This document shows positions 44,935-64,000 of a DNA stretch of 64,000 nt, piece by piece; positions within the stretch are counted from its first letter, which is position 1; each line of letters starts with the position of its first letter. Source of the stretch: Lamellibrachia satsuma (Eukaryota; Annelida; Polychaeta; Sabellida; Siboglinidae); contig BSQZ01000018.1 of the NCBI GenBank assembly GCA_033239005.1, positions 1,820,536-1,884,535 on the forward strand, given 5' to 3'. Made by a program: the position numbers and the translations under genes. The notes beneath the pieces are model-generated. The model made no database searches and had not been told where the DNA came from. It was given only the letters and a program-made list of their open reading frames with translations.

Positions 44935-45800
44935 GATACTACACGCGTTAGAAAGTTATTGCTGGTCGAGCGCAGGGCTCTTGCTGGTGTGTATGGGCAC
45001 ACAAGATCGGACAGGTATTTCGGCGCATCGCCGTGCACAATTTCATATGTAAACACTAACAGCTTAAAGTCGATCCTGCGTGCAACAGGCAGCCAGTGAA
45101 GAGTGAGTACACAACAGAGGCATGGCGCTATCAGTCCGTGAGCGGCGTAGGATCAATCTAGCGGCCGAATTATGCATTCTCTGAAGTCGAGCGACGTTGT
45201 TAACAGTAACTGTTAGTGTCGTACAGAAGTGAATTGTAATAGTCAAGCCGCGATGTAATAGTGGCATTGACGACACGCTCCTTTGTCGTTGTTGGGAGGT
45301 AACGGCTCATCTGATTAATATGTCGGAGGTGGAACGCGTACACACTGACGATGATTGACACTTGTTTCTTAAAATCGAGCTGTCTATCTATGATGGCACC
45401 AAGGTTGCGAACATATTGTGAAGCAGTAATTGTAGCATCACCTACACGTATTACACTGTCAACAACGAGCACCGCCGCCGTCTCGGGTACCGCCGTCTCA
45501 GGTACCGCCGTCTCGGGTACCACGGGGAGATAGTCCGTTTCATTCTTGCACAGGCAATTTGATGTCATCCACTGTTTGACGACATCAAGGCAGTCCTCCA
45601 TAAGTCGCAGAGTAGCACCCAGTGATGTTGCTGTGAGATCAAAGTGACAATACAACTGAAGATCATCCACATAATGATGAAAGCAAAGTCCATGCACTCT
45701 GATTTTATCGTCGATGGGTTGGACATAGCAATGGTCCAAACACCGAACCCTGCGGGACACCCGATGTCAAACATGTGCTCGATGATGCATCACGAAGTCT
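44935..45800 (-). mobile_element. LINE reverse transcriptase fragment, YVDD type
   Basis: On the minus strand: GVPQGSVFGPLLC near 45775-45735, HHYVDDLQLYCHFDLT with catalytic YVDD, TLRLMEDCLDVVKQWMTSN, a triplicated VPETA, then VRNLGAIIDRQLDFKKQ, LDYYNSLLY and LQRMHNSAARLILRR. A frameshift near 45230 separates the last part. L2/CR1-like by motif style. Upstream RT and endonuclease are missing. Confidence 0.75.
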
Positions 45801-45879
45801 CCTGGTAATGCACTGCCACCGAAGGCGAGGCTGCATCGTTCAAATTTATTCTCGTAACAGTTTTGTTTTGACGATGTGA

Positions 45880-48800
45880 GATTTAACAAGATTTGCCAAA
45901 GGCCCAGACAGCAAGTGGACAAGGAAGGCATTGGCTTATCGAGAGTCCAACAATGTTGACCTCCTGAGATACGTGTCAACCTTGTTTTTAAACATATTCA
46001 CGCAGTAACACAATCCGTAGACAATTTGTTCCATTCATTTATTGTCCTCTGTGAGAACGAGTACCTTCTGATATCCAAACTGCACTAATCCTTTACTAAT
46101 TTTATATCATGTCCTCTAGTTCTACTATATTTCTTGAATGAGAGAAATATATTTCTATCAATATTTTCATACCCTTTCAATATCTTAAATACTTCCATCT
46201 GATCTGCTCTTAACCTCCTTGTCTCTAGAGTTGTTAAACCACATTCTTTCAGGCATTCTTCATAACCAAGGTCTCTCAGTTTAGTTGCTCTCCTCTGTAT
46301 GTGTTCAATCATATCTATATCCTTCTTACAATATGATGTCCACGCTTGTATACAGTATTCTAAATGAGGTCTAACTATTGCCTTATACAGAGGTATAATT
46401 AGCTTTTTTCCTTGTATGTTATGTTTCTCCTAATCAACCCAAGAATGTGATTACCCTTTGAAGCTGCAATGCCACACTGCTTTGAAACGTTCATATCAGC
46501 ACTTATTGTAACTCCTAAGTCCTTTTCTTTTACAGTAGTACCAAGAAAAGTATCTCCCATTTTATAGTTTACATCCAAGTTCCCATGTCCGTGTTTTAAT
46601 TTAAGTAGTAATCTTTGATGTGGCACTTTGTCAAAAGGTTTCTGAAAATCTAAGTAGATAATATCTATTGGCGATCTCTCATCTAGCCACTTACTGATTT
46701 CTTCCCAAAAAAAATAACATGTTTGTTAAGCATGACCTCGCTTTTAGGCATGTTGAGATGAATTTAATAATTTATACCTAACAAGAAAGTCCATCAAATT
46801 GCAGAAAAGACAGGCTTGAAAATAAACATACACAAAACACTAAACTACTAAAGGTGAACAGTACACAACAAGCTAAGATTGAAGCAGGAAGCAGAAAAGA
46901 CAGACTTGAAAATAAACATACAGAAAACAAAAGTACTAAAGGTGAACAGTACATAACAAGTTACAAGGTACAGATGAAGGGAAAAGATATAGAGGAGGAC
47001 AACACATTCACCTATCTGGGAAGTGTAGTGACAGACAAAGGAGGAACAGATGAAGATGTCAAAAACAGGATTGGAAAAGCCAGAAGTGCATTCAGCATTT
47101 TAAAAGACAGTATGGAACACATCATCTTTCAAGATCAGAATCTTCAACACCAACGTGAAAAGTGTACTGCTATATGGACATGGAGAGCAACCAAGACAAC
47201 AACCCAAATGCTACAAATATTCATTGACAAATGTCTGAGATACATCCTGAAAACCAAATGGCAAGATAAAACCACAAACAAAGAAATCTGGAGGATAACA
47301 GACCAACACAGCATCAGGAGGACAGACCAACACAGCATCAGGAGGACAGACCAACACAGCATCAGGGGTGATATTGCAAGAAGAAAATGGACATGGATAG
47401 GACACACCCTCCGAAAACAAACCAATAATGTCACGAGACAGGCATTAGACTGGAATCCACAAGGAAAAAGAAAAACAGGCAGACCTAAAACTACTTGGAA
47501 GAGATCAATAGACGAGGAAGTAAAGAAACATGGAACCACCTGGAAAGAAATGAAGAAAGCAGCAAATAACAGAGTGATTGATTATCCTTCGTTGCCTTTA
47601 TTTTCTTAGCTACCATTTCTGGAGTTACAATTAACTGCCCTAATTAGTAAGATTTAACCTCCTGATATTTAGCATCTGGAGCGTGTAATGAGCTAATATC
47701 CTCACTGGTAAACACTGAACTGAAGTTACCATTTAGGTCTTCCACCATTAAAAACCCTTGTGATATTATATTTCCAGCACTGTCTACTAGAGGTCCGACC
47801 TTGTCTTGTACGTTTTGTTTACTCTTGACATGTAAATAAAAACTCTTGCTGTCATTTTTTATGTTACATGCTAGTTTTTGTTCATAGTTTCGTTTAGATT
47901 GTCTAATTTCAGTCGTAGCTGCATTAAGTACCTCACTGCAATTTCTATAGTCTTCATCCTTTCTGGTACGCCTACAAACCCTCCACATAGTTTGCTTGAG
48001 CATTATTTTATAATAGCTTGTTATGACAAGTGTTTCTTTCTAAAATGTTTTCTTTGCTTTTTCAAGGGAACAAATGTATCAATGATACTCTCAATTTCAT
48101 ATTTTAGAATGTTCCAACATTCAACTGCAGTTTTATTTCTCAGCATGTTATTCTAATCTAGCTTTGCTAAGTATTTTCTCATATCTTTATAGTTACTTTT
48201 GTGGAAGTTTCTCCTGTACGTTTTTTTTACTTTCTGATTTTACATTGATGTCAAAATGTATTTGATTATGATCACTGTTACCCAATGGTTCATGTATTTT
48301 TACATTGTCCACTAATTCGTTTTTTGATGACAAAACTATATCTAATACATTCTCTCCCCTGGTTGGTTCTAGCATGTGCTGAGTAAGGAAGCTATCCTGA
48401 ATTAAAAATATAAATTGTTGGTCCCCACCCCCTGTACTCTCTAGAGATTTCCATTGTATGTGTCCATGGCTAAAATCTCCCATTATGATACATTCCCCTT
48501 TACTCACTTACTTTATTGTGTTTTGTATTTGTGTGTTATCCTCTTCGTTTATGTTTGGACTTCGCTAAATTAATCCAATAGTTAATGTTGAATTTCCTGA
48601 AACTATTTTGCACCAAACAGCTTCATCGCAATCTGCTTCCCTTTCCAATTTATTTCATAAGCGTGAATAGATTCTTAAAACATATAAAATAACTCCCCCT
48701 CCCCTTCTTCCTATTTATCTCTCTTGATCTAAATATTACGTACCCTGTCAGTCCTAATTCAGCATATGTTATGTCTATGTTGGTCCATGATTCGGTTATA

Positions 48801-48905
48801 CCAATTATGTGAGGGTCAACATCTTTTACCATAATGTTTAATTTGTGTTTCTTATTTCCTAATATACTATATGTTCCTTGCATTTAAACACACGTATTTA
48901 TAACC
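45880..48905 (-). mobile_element. CR1/Rex1-like LINE with internal deletions and a nested insertion
   Basis: Same family as 7972-10490. Minus-strand order: endonuclease N-terminus DPHIIGITESW (48800s), GECIIMGDFSHGHIQWKSLE (48507-48440), linker (48003-47644), a + strand LINE piece (46770-47610), DFQKPFDKVPHQRLLLKL (about 46660-46590), KEKDLGVTISADMNVSKQCG and the C-terminal blocks to about 46085, with a 3' end near 45885. The RT palm, including FADD, is deleted between LLLKLK and NYKMGD. Not active. Confidence 0.75.
46770..47610 (+). mobile_element. Nested LINE RT C-terminal fragment (opposite strand)
   Basis: The + strand frame 46854-47609 gives FTYLGSVVTDKGGTDEDVKN, RIGKARSAFSILK, KCLRYILKTKWQDKTTNKEI, WTWIGHTLRKQTNN, GKRKTGRPKTTWKRS and WKEMKKAANNR. 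These are post-RT blocks like those of the 18308-21362 LINE. It contains a ~90-bp tandem duplication at its start (46800-46975) and a 24-bp triplication encoding RRTDQHSI. It interrupts the minus-strand CR1-like LINE. Confidence 0.75.
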
Positions 48906-49445
48906 AGCTTCAGATATGTTTTCCGAACATTTTTTTTACTTGTTTATGTGTACTAGTGACCTCTTGTCCTGCTTGAGGCACCTCTAAGTAACTCCCCCGC
49001 GCTTCTAGTTTAAGCAATGTTTACTACCAAAAACATTTGTTATGCTACCCATGCCACTATCAACTGCTGCTGAGAGTCCATCCGTAAATACTGAAGCCCA
49101 TCCATAACAACATAAGATGATAACAAAAGAAAGACAACATAAGATGATAACAAAGAAAACACAAGTTCTGATAACAAACATCCATCTCTCACTGAGTATG
49201 AAAGACCGCTTGTACGGTATGTAATCAGAACCATTGACAGATCAAGCCTTTGAATGTGACACAGCCTCTGAATGTGACAATACTATGCTGCCACCTAGTG
49301 AATGACAAGTGTGTCAAACTACTTGCGCGACACCTATGTGTATTATTCAAAGCAACAAACACGCCCCTGGTTGCCAACGCAAAGTACGCTCAACAAAAAA
49401 ATCCCACATTTTAGGAGGAAGTTGAGAGGAGACTAATCAAATAAA

Positions 49446-49901
49446 TTATATATGATTCCACATGATTTGATAATCACTACATGTTTTCTTCGTCCATATA
49501 CTTGGGTATGATGCATATAACATTTTGTTACAAACGGAAGTGCAACACGAATACACATCCGCACTGCAGTTATCCGGTTCGAAGAAAAAGTAGTTGAGCA
49601 CATTCTGAGAACATAACTTACGTAGAATTAACAGTTTTGAAACGCGATCAACATCTTTCATTACAGGAATTCGCATAGAGCTGGTAAGCGCTTCGTTGTG
49701 GCTTACCCGCGTATTGTTGTTTATAATCAGCCTGGTTATGAGGAAAGTTTTCGGCAGCAAGTTACGCGACGCCTGATCCGATGCCGATGGCGGCATAACA
49801 TTCGCACAACTGACGTTGTGAAAGTAATTGAGAATCGAACGATAACAAGATAACACATAGAGTGCGAAACCGTACCTTTGCATGTCGCAAGTTAATTGCA
49901 T
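49446..49901 (-). CDS. Hypothetical ORF, 151 codons
   Basis: ATG start, no low complexity, Cys- and Asn-containing, but no recognised domain and no visible splice or promoter context. It may be a chance frame in AT-rich DNA or a lineage-specific exon. Residues begin MQLTCDMQRYGFALYVLS. Confidence 0.15.
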   Translation of the reverse strand: MQLTCDMQRYGFALYVLSCYRSILNYFHNVSCANVMPPSASDQASRNLLPKTFLITRLIINNNTRVSHNEALTSSMRIPVMKDVDRVSKLLILRKLCSQNVLNYFFFEPDNCSADVYSCCTSVCNKMLYASYPSIWTKKTCSDYQIMWNHI

Positions 49902-49909
49902 TTCATTTA

Positions 49910-52389
49910 AAGAAGGTAACTTGTTCCGGCTGAATCGCGTTGGCCAACTGCTTGATGTATTGTATACTTATAAATGCTAACGTTTTGGCGGCATTTATTT
50001 TTGAAAAATGCTGTTGACATGTTGCAGCATAAATATATTTATGTTCCAAATCGTATAATTGTGTACTGTTATTGTAGCTTTCGCTTATATATTAATATTT
50101 ACATGGTATTTTACCAACCAACGAATAAAAATTCCGTAGGCGAGGCCGCGTAGTCGTTGACCTGTTTTTTCTCTACGAGACTACAAGTTCACGTCAGACA
50201 CGTGCGCGCGCGTTCTGTCACGTAGCGTCTCACGAACTCTGAGATCCTAAATTATGCAGACGCGTGGTGTTGCAACTGATTATTTGAAGCGCAAAGCAGC
50301 AGCATTCTGGTATGCGTACATGTTCTTGGTGTTGTACGAAATACAAATTGCAGGAAATGTGTGTTGCTCTGCTGGGGTATCCGTCTGCTGGACGGTAATA
50401 CTATTACGGAACTACTTTCTTTACCTGGCCTGGGCCTGTATGTGAAGCAGCATTGAGAAACTGTTGAAATTACTATTTTCTTTTTGTAAATTTTACATTC
50501 AAAGCATTACATCTAAAATATTCTTTAGACATCTCATTTATAGGGTTTAATCGTGGATCATCAGATGTAGTTTCTGGGACTGCAGGGATAGGACTTAACG
50601 CTCTCGTCCGAAGTGGCCTGGGGATGAGTAACATTTTGCTAGCACTAGTCCCATTTATCTAAAAGCGAGTCATTTTATTTTTATGTGTACATAATATTTA
50701 TTTAAACGTAAAACACATGCACCGTGGTCGTAGTAGTAGTACCGATGTATAGTACATTGAACAGTACGTGCTAACTTTTGCCCATCGGCCGTCTGCATTT
50801 CTTTTCAAAATGTGGAATTTTTTCGAAGGGGTCCATACCCCCAAAAGAAAATTGAGGGAGTACAGAAAATAAAATTGCACCCAGGCAGAGGTGTGATGCA
50901 TCGGATAGAAAACGTGAATTTCAGCCACACTGGCTGAAGCAATTCTCGTGGCTAAATCACAACTACAAGAGTTTGTCTGCTGGCGCTGCTGCCGCCGATC
51001 TGTCATTTGCAGTGTAGCATTGGAACAATGCTGGGCCTAGGGCTAGGAGGCCCAACTTCGTCACTGACATTGGTGGTATTGAGGAAGGCTCTTATCAGTC
51101 AGATATTGAGGAAGTTGCCCAAATACTGAACGACCTAATGATCTAATTCACTGATGCTGACAACATCCTGGACCTTGTGATCTAATTTAATATTAATTGA
51201 ATAAAATAGTTATGTTATAACGTCAGATTTTGTTTTCTTTGTTTATTTTATGTCTGAAGAGAATTTTAGGTCAACAAATAAATTTAGCATTTCGGCAATG
51301 TCCACCAAAAAATGGGGGACTAATGATTTTTCATGGGGATAAGTAACATATTAAGGCTACTAGTCCCCTTGGCCAACACGTATTTGAGCATATTAACCCA
51401 AAACTGTTATTCCCGGTTGGCAACGCTCCTGGTCGCATACGCGTCCCACTCATTGACGTCAGAGTACTAGTCTTCCAGTAGCGTTATCCATATCCAGTCA
51501 GAGAATTTTTTTTAGCCCTATCACCATCTATAATATGCACCCGGATTTTTTAAGTAAAAATGGAGGGGAAAATGCGCATTATACACAGAAAGTTACATTA
51601 CCATTATCCATGTTTGGTTTGCCAGCTTTTGTCCATTGGCCATTCCACATAAATTCAACTCAACTAAGAAAAAGCCAAATTGTTCTTGACCCCCTCCAAT
51701 TTTAATAAAAAAATTGTATACATGTTGGGCTTGTGAAATTTACGTATGCCAAATTTCAGACTTGTTAGTGAATTGCGTATTAACCCTAGGAGTGTTCCGT
51801 GGTAGCACACAGTTTTAAAAGTCAACTTTATTTCTTTATTATAACGTTATTGTGATACTATGATAATAACTATATCACATAATCTAATTGTGAGGATATT
51901 ACTACCTGATTTTCATCAAAAAAGAAAGCAAAAACAAAATATTTCGCCCCCTAAGAGATAATTAGTGAGTGGCTGTATGTCCAGTGAGACAAATTTAGCC
52001 ATGCATTTCAGCTGCAATATAAGATTTTTGCAGACACCGGATTAGTGATTTAAGACAATGTCTTAACACTATTTGAAAACCGATATCAGTACTTTTAGCA
52101 CTATTTGGGCCAAAGTTATGTGTAGATACTTGTTAAAAGGTAACTTTTAAGTTGTTGCCATTTAGTAATCATTAAATTAATATGCAATAACACAAACTAT
52201 TTCACCCACGAGTGTGAAATTAGGCACAGGTAAATTTCACAGGAGGTCCAACATTTTTTTGTTGAGTTTTTTACCCAAAGAAATAGTAAACTGTAAAACA
52301 CCTTTTTTATCAACCAAACCAGCAAAAAACTTTTTTCAGTAAAAATCCAACCCTACATCACTGGTTTATTGTTTCTGTATATATTTCAG
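49910..52389. other. Upstream region of KDM4, no gene recognised
   Basis: About 2.4 kb before KDM4 exon 1 without a convincing ORF. Sequences such as ACTAGTCCC recur in both orientations at 50644, 51296 and 51360, hinting at a transposon remnant. An acceptor-like TATATTTCAG at 52380-52389 suggests a further 5' UTR exon upstream. Confidence 0.4.
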
Positions 52390-52405
52390 ATCTCACACAT
52401 AAAAC

Positions 52406-64000
<11,595 letters not shown>

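Overview
This is eukaryotic, metazoan genomic DNA. The coding exons are short, bounded by GT/AG sites, and lie in introns of kilobases full of LINE, LTR and hAT remnants and very long microsatellites. Exon content (a KDM4 demethylase and a PAN-EGF transmembrane protein) together with the repeat types suggests a marine invertebrate. I cannot assign a phylum from sequence alone.

Two host genes are well supported, both on the + strand. (1) A type I membrane protein runs from 16836 (or further upstream) to 39210: one PAN/apple-like module, six EGF modules each on its own exon, a transmembrane exon and a basic cytoplasmic tail with a stop. Every module exon has phase 1-1 boundaries and all joins keep the frame, which is strong internal evidence for the model. 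Its signal-peptide exon was not found. A decayed PAN+EGF pair lies inverted on the minus strand at 11989-12572. (2) A JmjC histone demethylase of the KDM4/JMJD2 family starts at 52406. Five exons give residues 1-305 (JmjN and JmjC) with all Fe(II) and 2-oxoglutarate residues at the same numbers as human KDM4A. The gene runs off the right end. A third, weaker gene start is a BED zinc-finger exon (1807-1953) with a TATA box.

The rest is mostly mobile DNA. At 4.9-7.5 kb there is a LINE ORF1 (SGNH type) remnant, a hAT end with a transposase segment tandemly amplified, and a LINE 3' end. A CR1/Rex1-like LINE lies at 8.0-10.5 kb, another LINE 3' end at 10.8-11.15 kb, a LINE fragment running into a 33-bp minisatellite at 15.2-16.4 kb, and a 3-kb broken LINE on the minus strand at 18.3-21.4 kb. 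From 26929 to 35847 two ~812-bp LTRs flank a minus-strand Ty3/Gypsy pol. A minus-strand LINE RT lies at 37.3-38.5 kb, further LINE pieces at 41.2 and 42.9 kb, a minus-strand LINE at 44.9-45.8 kb, and a nested CR1-like LINE at 45.9-48.9 kb. KDM4 intron 1 holds a sense LINE fragment, a hAT dimerisation-domain remnant and a tRNA-derived SINE next to exon 2.

The most unusual object is the 830-codon open reading frame at 30727-33219 (minus). It joins a LINE-type apurinic endonuclease (residues ~1-422) in frame to a Gypsy reverse transcriptase-RNase H (residues 423-~815), inside an LTR-flanked element with no recognisable gag or protease. An integrase frame follows, and a short ORF with one membrane segment sits where an env-like gene would be. 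Other notable structures are POU-octamer-rich clusters around the BED exon, a higher-order 42/363-bp repeat, inverted GC-core repeats bracketing the LTR element inside one intron, and dense (TA)n tracts of up to ~245 bp.
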